Assembly: GCA_026027325.1 (NCBI GenBank)
Contig: JAMSLZ010000002.1
Span: 1,178,001-1,242,000 of the forward strand
Source of the DNA: Actinomucor elegans
Taxonomy: Eukaryota; Mucoromycota; Mucoromycetes; Mucorales; Mucoraceae
Reading direction: 5' to 3'
DNA: 64,000 nt
Shown here: positions 12,295 to 23,326 of the stretch, in pieces
Numbering within the stretch: the first letter of the stretch is position 1
Layout: each line of letters begins with the position of its first letter
Position numbers and translations under genes: made by a program
Notes under the pieces: model-generated
Databases searched by the model: none
Told to the model about the DNA's origin: nothing
What the model saw: only the letters and a program-made list of their open reading frames with translations

Positions 12295-12496
12295 AACTTT
12301 TAAAAATCCTGAGAAGAATAAGCACGCAAACTAGAAAACTTATGCGCAAACTGAAAAAATCTGATGCGCAAAAAAAAAAACTAGGTACGCAAAAAATTAA
12401 ATCCTTGTGCGCAAAAAAAAAATTCGGGGACGCAAAAAAAAAAATTCGGAGCGCAAAAAAAAAAATCTGATGCGCAAACCGTTTGGAAAAAACCAA
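12295..12496 (-). repeat. Right long terminal inverted repeat
   Basis: Reverse complement of 3226-3427, carrying the same series of GCG/T-run units. The two copies differ only by homopolymer length changes and a few substitutions near the inner end, for example ACGTGC on the left against GCGTGC on the right. Confidence 0.92.
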
Positions 12497-13900
12497 TATT
12501 AAAATTACTAAATATGTAGAAAATAAAATTATAAAAGCATTAGTTTTAATATTTAAAATTTAAAAAAACATTAGAAAGTTAAAATAAATTTACAAAATTA
12601 ATTATTTTTCCAATTTTTTATTAACTTCATAATTTATCTCAAAGAATGAACCCTAAAGTTTTCAATAAAAGTAACAAACAATTTTTAATTTTTTTTATAT
12701 TTTTTTTTTAATAATTTTTAAAATGGATGAATTGATTCTCTCTGTGCTGAACTAAGATCTCGCACATAATAAGTTCCGTCTTAAAGCATAATCATCATCA
12801 TAATGTACTCCATTAACAAATATATCTCAGCAACCGTCTTGTACAAACAATATAATTCTGCATCCGAGGTCTTTGAGCTACATTACATATCATTAGTAAT
12901 TTAATATATATATAAATTATAATTATTTTCATATTATTAAATTAAAATTATATAGTTTTCTTTATTTATCAAGTTGTAAGTTGCTAAAAAACTTACGACG
13001 TGCTTTTTAATCAATTTTAAAAGAAAAAAATTGTCGCACAACAGGGTTTCGATCTGGTGTGAAATATTATGAATGCGGTAAAAATTGAATAAAAAGCGAG
13101 TGAATCAGTTAGAACCGTTTTATGGGGTTTTATTGATTCAAAGTGAGTTAAGTTTTTCTATCTAGCTTGTATCTCTTGTATTTATACTTCAAAAGAAATG
13201 GTCTCTTAGTAACAATCAAAGGAAATTTTAATCTATGTTCACTCTGCATTAATTGTCTTTTCAGCGGCGATCCAAAACTCCCTCTTTTGATGAATAGTTA
13301 AATGAATCCCGTCTTTTTATATATATATCAGAGTGCTATATATGGATTTCACCACAACAAATGTATTGTTATTTTTTTGTAGAAATATTGACATAGAGAG
13401 AGTCGACAGTTTGGGGCTGATATGAGTAATCTGTACTTGTTAATAAATAAAGAGACATCAGCATTTATTAGAAAGAGTTTTAACATAATAATTCATCATA
13501 TAAAATTCAATTGTATATCGAATGGTACGAAGATATTAAATATGCTAGTAAGTTTTATAATTTATAAAATCATCCCTTGGATATATTAGTTGGTTATAAT
13601 TCTTTTTATATATAAATATAATCATAATTCAAGTGTTTTGTAATTTAATAAAATATGTTGCATGAATTGCAATCACTGTTTACAGTTTTAAATTTTTTTT
13701 TTTGTAAATCAAGTTTTTATTAACTTAAAGTCACAAATCGCGGAGAGGGGTGACATGAATATGAAATATAAAGTTGCTTGAGATATAGGGATAATAGAAT
13801 AACGTGTTTACAGCTTTAATACAAAATGTCAAATGTGACGTCGGAGGCTAAAAATCGAAGCCTCAGATAACTTTCCCATTTCTTCTAGTTCTACATTTCT

Positions 13901-13932
13901 CGACCGATCCCAGTTCAATTCCGCATTTGACA
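13901..13932 (-). repeat. Dispersed AGATGC...GATC repeat, copy
   Basis: On the minus strand it reads CAAATGCGGAATTGAACTGG followed by GATCGGTCGAG, the family core. The neighbouring ACATGTAATAG block is shared with the copy at 20911-20944. Confidence 0.45.
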
Positions 13933-16587
13933 ACTATTACATGTTCAAAGCAAATGCCTGCATGTATTTAAGCTATTATAAGCTAGATAAAATAAAGTAT
14001 ACTATGGAGTGCACTTAATGTTATTGAATTAACGTGAGTTATATTTTATACTATTATTATAAATTATTGAGTAGATCTATAGATCTGCAGGTTTCTTCTC
14101 AACCGACACTGATTTAATGTCGCTTTTGATAAGTATTCCTTATTCATAATAGGTTCATATAATATTTATTACTATCATTACTAAAGAACAGGTTCTGATT
14201 TTAGAGATTTTGTCCTGGCCATCCCACACCCCAGGTTCATAAAATAATAATGCATGTCATTAAACAGGTAATTAAAAAATTGTAACAGGCGCAGCGGCTC
14301 GTAATGTATCTGTTCCATTCATCAAATGCAATATTAAATTAAGAAAATCAGTCAGTCATTAGTATGGTGACTATAAATCAGCCACAGTTTCTGAAATTTC
14401 CCTGAACGAGTTATTACGTAGGGATTATCATGAAGTCATGTAATTACCAACATGTTAAAGAGATACAAATCCCATTTACGGCTACAAAGAAACCGGGTTA
14501 TTTCGCAGCCGCAGTTTTAACATCGAGGAGCAATTGCTCTGAAAGTCTTACAATCGATGTTGTTTAAAAACCAACGAAATTCATAATCCTTACTCGTTAA
14601 TCAAAACACCAATTTTTTTTTTAAAAACAGGTAATTGGAATAATGATATTTTAGTAAGAAAACCGCTATGAAATGTCCACTGTAACAGTTCAATTCAATT
14701 TAACTTGTTTATCCTAATTAAAATGAATCTTTTATTTTAAACATAAAATCAAAAATTCAATTTCCTGATATCTTTTTTGACAGAATTTACTTTTTGTTAT
14801 CAAATGTGACATAAAAGTTCATATTTAATAATTCGAAGTGATTCTGAATAGAGATATAGATTCTCATCATTCTTCGTAAACTAATAGAAATTGAAATAGT
14901 TTCATAGGCTGTGATATTTGAGGATTGTATGTACTTAATACTGAGTAGTGTTTTTTTGACATAAAAAACTCACATGAGATACAATGAAGCGTGACCAGCT
15001 TACTAATCGATACATTTTACGCATAAATCAATGTTTCGTTTATCAAATGAGCTTTGCCTGTAATATGCTGTAGATTAAAAATATGTTTGGTGATGAAAGC
15101 CGAGATCGCAATAGAAAGCAAACGGGAGCTTGTTTCTGTAAGCAGAAGAAAATCACAGTAAATGAAGTAAAGCCACAGGTTTATAAGAAGAACAAGCGAT
15201 CCACAAAAAGCCGTATTTATGTTCTGTAAAGCCAATTGTTGCATTTTGATAACTTTCGTGCCACATATAGAATGAAGTCGATCAGATAAAAAAACACATA
15301 GCCAATGAATACCGTTTTTGACGGCATATCATTGACCGTGCAGCGGATTAGTAATTTACTATCTTCCCATTCATCATGTACGTTCTACTTGCTGAATCAA
15401 AATATATCTAACACGCGCTTTACTTGGACGTATATGAGATCCTATTACAAAGCTGATAAGAGATGATCTCAAGCTTTTCAAAAATTACTGGAACGGCATT
15501 GGAGGAAGATAAGCTATTGAGTAAGACAAAAATATTAATAAAGAATGAACGGTGCCGAGAATGATGACCTAGTGACTGCCGTTGCTTCTTTGATTTTAAA
15601 CGGTATATTTTGTCTTTTTTAACGAATCGACATACTTTTGTTTCGCTCTGTTACTAAAGCACGACAATTTGCCTTATAAAGAGGGTATCAGAAGCGGCGA
15701 TTTGATAAAAATCATAAAGATACTGTCAGTTTTTGTCCAGACCGATTATTCGGATTTAGAGATTAAGATCTATCATGTAATGTCTTGTGCCTGTGACTTT
15801 ATAAAAATAGATAATCTTTTATCGTATATTACCTATTTAATGTTTAAAGAATGCTATGACATTATATTATATGACCCCAGGCCTTGATTTCAATCAATAA
15901 CGTAAGAGATCGTTTTTTCTCCATAACATACCGTCAGCCTTCAATTAGGTTAATTATATACGCAAGCTACCGCAGCACTGTAATATGAGGTCATAAGTTA
16001 CTTTTTTGTCACACGACAAAAAAGATGTACCAAATGTTCTATCATATCCATAATTAGCTTGAGGTTTGCTCATACGATCCAAATACTGATAATAATATAG
16101 TTTATGACTCGTATGAAATATGATCAAAAAGCGAGCTTTCGGACTTGATCTTGAGTCAAGAGTATCTAGAAAAAAGAGGATATCCGAGATTTAAGGTTAA
16201 ATCAAGGACCTCGGTAGTGCATCATCTATTTCTTCCGAGGATGCAATTCAATATCAAAGACTTTAAATAAATTGATAACAGGCCCTTCGTTTTCGACAGC
16301 TATGTGAGTGTAACCCCAAAGAAAAAAAGAAAGTTGAGTGAGTCATTTTTGATCAGGTTTCCAGCCAGTCTTTATGAACAATGGAGAAATACTCATTTCC
16401 AACCAATTGGACTCTAAACCCCAGTGTTACAAAATGCTGTATATCCAGTTTCAGCTGACTGAGTATTTGTTGTAACTATGGTAACAGCGTTGCACAGTAT
16501 ACTTTTTCTGTTGCTATGTATCAGTTCTGACACTTTGATTTGATATTTGGATTATTCATCATTGGGACGGCTTCTTCAATGGAGCGA

Positions 16588-16595
16588 TATATAAA
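16588..16595 (+). promoter_or_regulatory. TATA box of arrestin gene
   Basis: TATATAAA lies 77-84 bp before the ATG at 16672, a normal spacing for a fungal TATA element. Confidence 0.65.
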
Positions 16596-16671
16596 GGATG
16601 ATCTTATTTTCTCTCTTTACAATACTTCTAGTTACTGATTTGGTCCAATAAAATACGCTTAATATACTAAA

Positions 16672-18618
16672 ATGCAACTTTCTAATCCTATCCAGCTTCG
16701 TAATAATACTAGAAAAGAAATCTTACGAGTTGTAGTAGACGAACCTCGTTTATATATTGAAGAATCCTTGGGTTCTGTCATGGTTCGCGGTGAAGTGATT
16801 GTAAATTTTCCTAAAGATACCTTTATTCAAGGTCCAATTGAAATCTTGTTTGAAGGAATCCAACGCTTTTATCCTTGGGCAGGTAAGTTCTGACCATGTA
16901 ATATCAGCTTAATGTTAAGCCTTATCTATATAGAAATAATGAAAGGTGCAGCATTCGGGTCACCTATCGAGACCAAACTGCAAGTAACTGAACTTTCATT
17001 ACTACCACCTAATTCGAAAGGGTTGATGCCTGCTGGAGTTCAGCGATTCCCTTTCGAATTTCCTATACCTGCGTCACTACCAACATCTGTTGATATCCCA
17101 GATCGATTAAAAATATTCTATCAGCTCACTGCCACACTTCGACGTTCTTCTCATATGAATGATCTCCAAGACGCGCTAAATCCTATCGGCTGGATCGATT
17201 GGGCTCGCCGCAACAATTATAAAAAAAAGTACGTTGCTGTCCAGTCTATGCGTATCGTACGAGCTGTAGAGTCTATTGTCACTGCTAGCCTTTTGAACAA
17301 TGTGACTACTGAGCAAACATCTATCACACCAGCGCTTACACCACAGTTGTCTATTGAAGAAGTTTCCAACAGTTCCGAATCACAGATTAACGGCTCAAGC
17401 CCATCTCATTCACCTTTACCTTGGAACCGTCGAAGTTTAGATGCCTACCAGAGTTCTTATGATGAACAGCACGACCGTTTTGCCTTTTCACTGGCTGGCC
17501 GATCATCCGGAAACCTTACACAGCCGTTGAACTCACTCAGTAATGTTGAAGGTGTCCGATACAAGATTGGTATCGATCGCTCAGCTATTGCAATTGGAAC
17601 CAGTATTGGTGTTGAACTCATGATCGAGCCTCTTTACGAAAATGCCATTGTCAAGTCTGTCCTTCTCAAGATCTCTGAATCCCGTAAATATGCCATGAAG
17701 GTACCTTCTGATTATACCTGGAGTACAAATAGACCTGCAACCAAAACTACCTCTGAAGCAGCCAGAATGGTATTGAAATGGGCTTATGGCTATCAAGTCG
17801 AAGATGAAGAAATAGAAAGCATGGTTCACCCCAGCAAGGAGATGAATGGCAAAGGCAAACAGAGTGAAAGATACGTTCGTCACCGTACAGCCAATAGTCA
17901 GTATCTAGCTTATTTTGACCCTCCTCAACCAGGTTGTGAAAGCAGTAAATCATTCCTCAACAGTACTTTTGAATGCTCCTCTTCCAAAAAGAAAAGAGCC
18001 CTGGCGGAATGCAATCGAGAGCAAGAGCTTGAAACATCGAGCTGTAGCCCTTCTCCTATTAGTCGTGAAATGATAAACTTGAAGGAATTGAATCAGAAAA
18101 TACGCGTAGGTGAATACTTTGGTGGTCGTTTTGTGATGCCTGTACCTGACTGTTCTAATATTCTGCACCCAAGCATGGACTATGAATCTATCAAAATCAG
18201 TCACTGGATTCAACTGATTGTGACAATTGAATGTAATGGCAAGACTTTTGAGTTGACTTTGGATTCACCTGGTCGTATACTGGATTGCCGAGTGGTTGCT
18301 GCTGATGACGAAGGCCAAACGATCCTTCCACCTCCACCTAAGTATCAGCCTGGAGATGGAGTCCTAAACAATTGGACACAAAGTACATTCTGGGAGCAAC
18401 GAGAACCTATTACATCTGTTACTGGTTGGGGAGCCTGTGTTCCTTGTCCATGCATGCAGAAAAAGTATTCATTTCATCAGAAAGAGCATAATCTTGATAA
18501 TAACAACAAGACTAACAGCAAGAAGGCCTCGAACGATAATTTAGCAGTAACCGGTAATAGCTGTCTTCCTTCTCATTTGCCCGAATGGGGACCTCCTCCA
18601 TGCTATTCTGAAAACTAG
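16672..18618 (+). CDS. Alpha-arrestin (ART-type) with PPxY motifs
   Basis: Two exons, 16672-16882 and 16934-18618, are joined by a 51-bp GT-AG intron to give 631 residues. The N-terminal arrestin fold is visible from the GSVMVRGEV strand through ETKLQVTE and PFEFPIPASLP to IFYQLTATLRR (residues about 20-170). A second arrestin half follows near residues 225-480, interrupted by Ser-rich linkers. Two PPxY motifs, PPKY (about 538-541) and PPCY (about 625-628), sit in the C-terminal tail. In yeast such motifs recruit the WW domains of ubiquitin ligase Rsp5, and the arrestin directs ubiquitination and endocytosis of plasma-membrane transporters. A Cys-rich CVPCPCMQ segment precedes the final motif. 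Which of the yeast ART proteins is closest cannot be told by eye. Confidence 0.9.
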
Positions 18619-19030
18619 ACAATGCAAAATGGGATCTGTTTCACTCCTTTTTTTCTTAAAACTCCTATATGATCCTTTTACTATTACCACTCTTTGATGA
18701 AGCCTCTTTATGATAATATTACAGCCTTGAAACTATTAACTATTATTTATAATTATACAATCTATACTCCATATACCTTCGTTATTAAACTTGAATCAAT
18801 TTAATAAACTATATATTTAAATCAATGATGCACCAGATATTTGACTAGTTAGATCGATGCATGTTGCCTGTTGCCTGTTGCTCCTACTGGTTATCCAAGG
18901 AGTTCTTTCATTAATAAATCATTCTGAGGAAAGTACGGTATTCTCCTATTCCTCTTGGTACCTTAAAATGATTTTATTTGACATCGATCAAATCTTTTTT
19001 TTTTCACTTTACTTTTTTTTTCACTCTATC

Positions 19031-19285
19031 ATGTATTCTACAACCATGTCAAGATCAATCCTATTTCTTTTCGTCCTCATGATCATGTCTACAAGCGCTT
19101 TCAAGCTGAATAGTGAAGTTTCCGGTCCTCAAAGGCTTGCCAAACGTGCTTGCGAGTTTGGCTGTCAAAATCAAGCAGGCTGTGACCTTGCATGCTATAA
19201 TTCAAACGCTGGTGTGCCTGTACTAGGCGTATGCCATGACGGAAAATGTTATTGTGGATTCATGCCCCGACATGTTTCTCGTTAA
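19031..19285 (+). CDS. Secreted cysteine-rich defensin-like peptide precursor
   Basis: I chose the first ATG after a T-rich leader (19031). An in-frame ATG at 19046 gives 79 instead of 84 residues, and a longer upstream reading frame is less credible. The precursor has a hydrophobic signal peptide (RSILFLFVLMIMSTSA), a short propeptide and a Kex2-type cleavage site LAKR. The predicted mature part is about 45 residues with seven cysteines spaced C-3-C-5-C-3-C-12-C-4-C-1-C. The CxxxC plus CxC arrangement is the signature of cysteine-stabilised alpha-beta (defensin-type) folds. An odd cysteine count is unusual for that fold. Antimicrobial or signalling activity is plausible but unproven. MYG1 begins 151 bp downstream on the same strand. 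Confidence 0.75.
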   Translation: MYSTTMSRSILFLFVLMIMSTSAFKLNSEVSGPQRLAKRACEFGCQNQAGCDLACYNSNAGVPVLGVCHDGKCYCGFMPRHVSR

Positions 19286-19436
19286 AATGACATTAATGCA
19301 AACCCTTTGTGGCTTATCTAGTCGTCTTTTCCTATGCCGCATCTGTATTACACACTTTATCATAATCCATAATAAAGATTTTTTTTTGTTTTTTTTTTGT
19401 TTTACATTTTACAAAATTCTTAAATTAATACGCAAT

Positions 19437-20663
19437 ATGGTCAAGGTAGATCAGATCATGAGATTTTCTTTCTTGTTTTTGTTTGTAGACTAAAAGCGTA
19501 CGCGTCATTATAGACTATTGGTACTCACAGCGGTCACTTTCATTGGTAAGTGATCTATTCATAAGTAACTACAGCGTTATTCACTGTTTTGGAATTAGTG
19601 ATGAGGCTTTAGCTGTTTCCATGTTAAAGGCTACAAAAGAATTCAGCGATGCTGCCTTGATCCGTACTCGTGATGCTAGCAAGTTGGCTGAATGTGACGT
19701 TGTTGTTGATGTCGGAGGTGTATACGATCCTGCTACTCATAGATATGATCATCATCAAGTAAGCAATAATAGATCTCAGTTTTTGCAAAATAATAACAAT
19801 AATAATTGATTTGAAATATAACAGCGTGGATTCACTGAGACTTTCGATGATAAACACGTTACCAAATTGAGTTCTGCTGGTTTGATCTACAAGCACTTTG
19901 GTAAGGAAGTTGTGATGAACATTCTCGGTAAGCAAGAGGTGGATCAAGATGTCGAGATGCTTTATGAAAAGACATATCACGTAAGTGTTTCGCCATAAAA
20001 TAAAATGGACTGACGCAGCTAATGCAATTATAGGGTTTCGTTGAAGCTTTAGATGCTAACGATAATGGTATCAGTGCTTATCCTAGCAATATCACCCCTC
20101 TCTTCAAAGAGTCTCCTACCAGTCTTCCTAACCGTGTTGCTAAAAAGAACCCCAATTGGAACGAACCCATGACCGATGCTCAAATCGATGCTCGTTTCAT
20201 CGAGGCTTCCGATTTGGCTGGTTCCGAACTTGCTGATTATGTCAGAGGACTTCAAAACTCTTGGTTACCTGCTCGTTCTTTAGTAGTCGATGCTCTCGAT
20301 AAAGCTACTGAAGTGAACCCCTCTGGACGCGTCATTGCTCTTGAGCGTGCCTGTCCCTGGAAGGAACATTTGCTTGATCTTGAAAAGGAACGTGGATTGG
20401 TCAATGATAAATCCATCTTGTACGTACTCTATCCTGAATCCTCTGCTGAAGGTAACTGGCGTATTCAATGTGTTCCTCTGCGTCCTGAAGGATTTGAAAA
20501 CAGAAAGAGCTTGCCTGAGGCTTGGAGAGGTTTCCGTGATGATGAATTGAGCCGTATCTCTGGCGTAGAAGGTTGTATCTTTATCCATGCTGGTGGTTTC
20601 ATTGGTGGAAACAAGTCGCGTCATGGTGCTTATGAAATGGCTAAGCTTGCTTTAGAATTGTAA
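19437..20663 (+). CDS. MYG1: MYG1-family DHH exonuclease
   Basis: Five exons: 19437-19445, 19514-19545, 19599-19758, 19825-19980 and 20034-20663, giving 328 residues. The first exon is only nine bases. It was chosen because it joins to [15 protein letters not shown], the invariant start of MYG1 proteins. A DHH motif (YDHHQRGF, residues about 63-70) places it in the DHH phosphoesterase superfamily, and a C-terminal substrate-binding half is present with HAGGFIGGN near the end. MYG1/GAMYG proteins are 3'-5' RNA exonucleases acting on nuclear and mitochondrial RNAs. Introns are 53-68 bp and GT-AG. A T-rich tract precedes the start codon. Confidence 0.95.
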
Positions 20664-20910
20664 ATAAATTATTATCAAGTTGTTCATATTCCAATAATAC
20701 GATGAGTGTAGATGCAGTTGACTTTTTTTTGAACCTGAATTATTAATCAAATACGACATTTAGCTAAGGGATCTAGTAGAGATGAAGCAAATGGGATACT
20801 TAAAGGCCAGTGCTGTACTGTGATTTTTTTGAGATTTTTTTTAAAAGAATTGCACAAGTCTGAAATGGTGTTCGAGAGCATCCTTGAGGATTCAATGGAT
20901 TTAGATTTCA

Positions 20911-20944
20911 CCGATTAAGACCCAATATCGCATTTGATGGCTAC
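20911..20944 (-). repeat. Dispersed AGATGC...GATC repeat, copy
   Basis: Minus-strand sequence contains CAAATGCGATATTGGG followed by an AATCGGTG block. The adjacent ACATGTAGTAG block resembles the copy at 13901. Confidence 0.45.
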
Positions 20945-21490
20945 TACATGTTTATAATCAAGTGCTGCATCTAATGGAACTATTATTATTATTATTATCA
21001 TTATTTACGAAAATACATGAGTATAGACTATATTAATATTAAACGAAAGATATATTTATTGAATAATAGTAATAAAAAATCAACTACAGTAATGTAAGTA
21101 TACTAATTCTGTAATATTATCTATAGACTAACCAGCAAGTACACTGGGTTTTAGATAAGCACTGAAGGTAATGTGTAGTTAAAAATATAAAAAGGATGAT
21201 AGAGAAAAAGGAGTGATTAATATAATAATTATGTCTTTGAACACTGCAAATATTGTAAAACTGTCCAAGTATTATTAAAATGAGCATGGTACAAAACTAA
21301 GTAGTAAACTATATATATTTCATGTAATCTAAAGCTCGGTCCAATATTGTATTTTATATTAGTCTATGCGCCAAATGAGCTGTAGTGTCTATTGAAGCTT
21401 TTGCTTAGCTGAGGTACAATGTGCCCTATGCTATTAGTAATTAGCTATGTGCAATTTTGTTGAATAATGTCTAATTACTAGATCTCTCAG

Positions 21491-21525
21491 CCCATCTCGG
21501 TCAATATCATTTTGGATTAGTATCA
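21491..21525 (-). repeat. Dispersed AGATGC...GATC repeat, diverged copy
   Basis: Plus strand carries CATCTCGGTCAATATCAT and then a TTGGATTAGTATCATATGTCCAGAATGAAT-like tail spread over the next 35 bp. The tail resembles that of the copy at 55151-55215. Confidence 0.35.
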
Positions 21526-21904
21526 TATGTCCAGAATGAATTTCTTGATCTATAGAATCCTTTATCTAGCTGAAGGAATATTACTAATAACCAGTAGTAT
21601 ATTGATATTCATTGTCTAACTGGAGTTGAACCTATAGTTTAATGAAACTGGAAAGTTGTGTGCAGCTCTATTTTTACACTAGAAGTTTACCAGCCATCTT
21701 CATACAAAAAAAAGTTTACCAGTCATGATATCGCTTTTTCTAGGACTAGAATGACAGTATTTTATTATGGTATATATGCAACGAAATATGAACTTGTGTG
21801 ATGTTTGAGGATATGTGCAGAAAAAGAGAGAAAATAATACACTAAAATTACAAAAAAAAAAAAAGGATAAATAAAGCAAAAGATGCTGCATTTTTTGCAA
21901 TAAA

Positions 21905-23326
21905 CTACACGAGCGACGCTATATGCGCTCGACTTCCAGACCCACGCCTTAGGAATAGAGGTCTTGACGAAGAGGATGCCATACTACAACTACTGACAGA
22001 ATGTCGCCTCAACATACTATCTGCTTCTTCTCTGGGTTGCTGTTCTTCAAATGTCGTTGTGGTGATGATCGGAAGGGCATACAATGGCGGTGCACTTGGT
22101 GCCGCGCTTGGTGTATATGCTGGCGGCGGAGGCAAAGATGAAAACGAAGATTCTGATTTTTGAAGAGCCTGTTGCTGCAGTAGCGTAAGTCGATGATGAG
22201 ATTCAGTTTGTACAGACATCTCATCTTGTGTATTTCTTGTTGAAGCAGTAGTAAGCCGTCGCTGTTGCTGTTGTGCTTCTGAGGAGGTCGATTCATAGTC
22301 GTCATCTGTAAATGGGTTATCGGCTCTTTGAGTGTCTAATAATTCTTTAGCGGTCGGGGCCGAAGGCAAGACGGTCGCTGTTGTTTGAGATAACATGGAC
22401 AGAGTTTGATTTTGTCGATATGTAATATAGGACCGAGCTTCAAGATGTACGGGAAGTAATGGCGGTAATAGTTCATTTGATTGCGAATCTAGGTTGCTCT
22501 TGTATGGATGCATGCTATTGCTATCGGCGAAAGGGTTTTGCTGTTGTTGCTGTTGGCCAATGATAGTGCTATTTCCATCATCAAATGTAGTAAAAGAAAA
22601 ACGTCCACTATGTGAAGAAACACGATGTTGGTGAGATGGTGGTGTAGGAGGAGAATGAGGGGGAGGAGAAGGAGGAGCAGAACTCATTGAGTCTGCTTTT
22701 TCCAAGTCGAAGCATTTCTTTTTCCTACGAATACGAATACGAGTGTATACGAGACCTGCGGTAATGAGTGAAATAGCAGCAATGCCGCCTACAATAGACA
22801 AGGCTGTTACCAGTTTATGATAAGCAGACTGATCTCGAAGCATTTGCTGAGTTAATTCTGCTTCTGTCTGGTTATGGGAAGCAGATGGACTATTAGGATC
22901 GTCTGCTGGACGATGCTGAGAGTTTCCTTGTTGTTTGGCAGCATTACCGCCATTTCCACTGTAGATGGTGGTAGGTGTTTCTGTAGCAACGATAAATATG
23001 GTAGTAACTACCGTGTTACTAGGTGGAGTATCATCGTCTTTATTGTTCTCATGGTTTGGGCCGTGGTTATTATATTTTCTATGCTTCTTTCGTCTGATAT
23101 CTTTGATTGCTTCATTGATATCCTCGATATCTTCGTCTTCGACATGCTTGAATTCTTCTTCTATTTGATTAATGATTGCACTCTTGAAGGCATCAAGAGT
23201 TTCTCGAGGTATGTCGGACACTGCTTTTGTTGTAGTGGGGGTTGGAGAACAGTTGATGCTACTTTGTAGTAGGCACCATATTATAAATGCTATCATGATA
23301 GTCATACGATTCATTACTGCAGTCAT
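21905..23326 (-). CDS. Single-pass membrane protein with NPFxD and PPxY motifs
   Basis: An uninterrupted 473-codon frame. Residues about 8-26 form a signal peptide ending in SINCS. An acidic/charged coil follows (40-80), then a Ser/Thr/Asn-rich extracellular part. A transmembrane segment at about 172-194 is followed by the basic stop-transfer RIRIRRKKK. The cytoplasmic tail is Pro-, Gln- and Ser-rich, with NPFAD (264-268) and NPFTD (337-341). These match the NPFxD endocytosis signal bound by Sla1 in yeast. PPAY (401-404) and PPLY (413-416) match WW-domain ligands for Rsp5. I do not recognise a named family. The architecture resembles fungal cell-surface sensors or Rsp5 membrane adaptors, which is inference. 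Confidence 0.8.
   Translation of the reverse strand: MTAVMNRMTIMIAFIIWCLLQSSINCSPTPTTTKAVSDIPRETLDAFKSAIINQIEEEFKHVEDEDIEDINEAIKDIRRKKHRKYNNHGPNHENNKDDDTPPSNTVVTTIFIVATETPTTIYSGNGGNAAKQQGNSQHRPADDPNSPSASHNQTEAELTQQMLRDQSAYHKLVTALSIVGGIAAISLITAGLVYTRIRIRRKKKCFDLEKADSMSSAPPSPPPHSPPTPPSHQHRVSSHSGRFSFTTFDDGNSTIIGQQQQQQNPFADSNSMHPYKSNLDSQSNELLPPLLPVHLEARSYITYRQNQTLSMLSQTTATVLPSAPTAKELLDTQRADNPFTDDDYESTSSEAQQQQRRLTTASTRNTQDEMSVQTESHHRLTLLQQQALQKSESSFSSLPPPPAYTPSAAPSAPPLYALPIITTTTFEEQQPREEADSMLRRHSVSSCSMASSSSRPLFLRRGSGSRAHIASLV

Larger units (their letters stand above)
3226..12496 (+). mobile_element. Tc1/mariner-type transposon, interrupted by a CACTA element
   Basis: Near-identical inverted repeats of about 200 bp begin TTGGTTTTTTCCAAACGG at 3226 and end with its reverse complement at 12496. 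Both ends are flanked by TA (3224-3225 and 12497-12498), the target duplication of the IS630-Tc1-mariner superfamily. The element encodes a DDE transposase of this superfamily. Total span is 9271 bp. Removing the inserted CACTA element and one copy of its 3-bp target duplication leaves about 1.89 kb, a usual size for the superfamily. Confidence 0.93.
12499..16671. other. Gene-poor interval before the arrestin gene
   Basis: Very AT-rich, especially 12500-13000. I found no gene. A dispersed-repeat copy lies at 13901-13932. The last 100 bp form the promoter of the arrestin gene. Confidence 0.5.
20664..21904. other. Intergenic region between MYG1 and membrane protein gene
   Basis: No gene recognised. 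Contains dispersed-repeat copies near 20911-20944 and 21491-21525, and an ATT microsatellite near 20981-21003. Confidence 0.5.

Noticed and set aside
13040..13080. Sequence resembling a tRNA T-arm (AGGGTTTCGATCTGG)
   Set aside because: No matching acceptor or anticodon arm is present nearby, so no tRNA can be folded.
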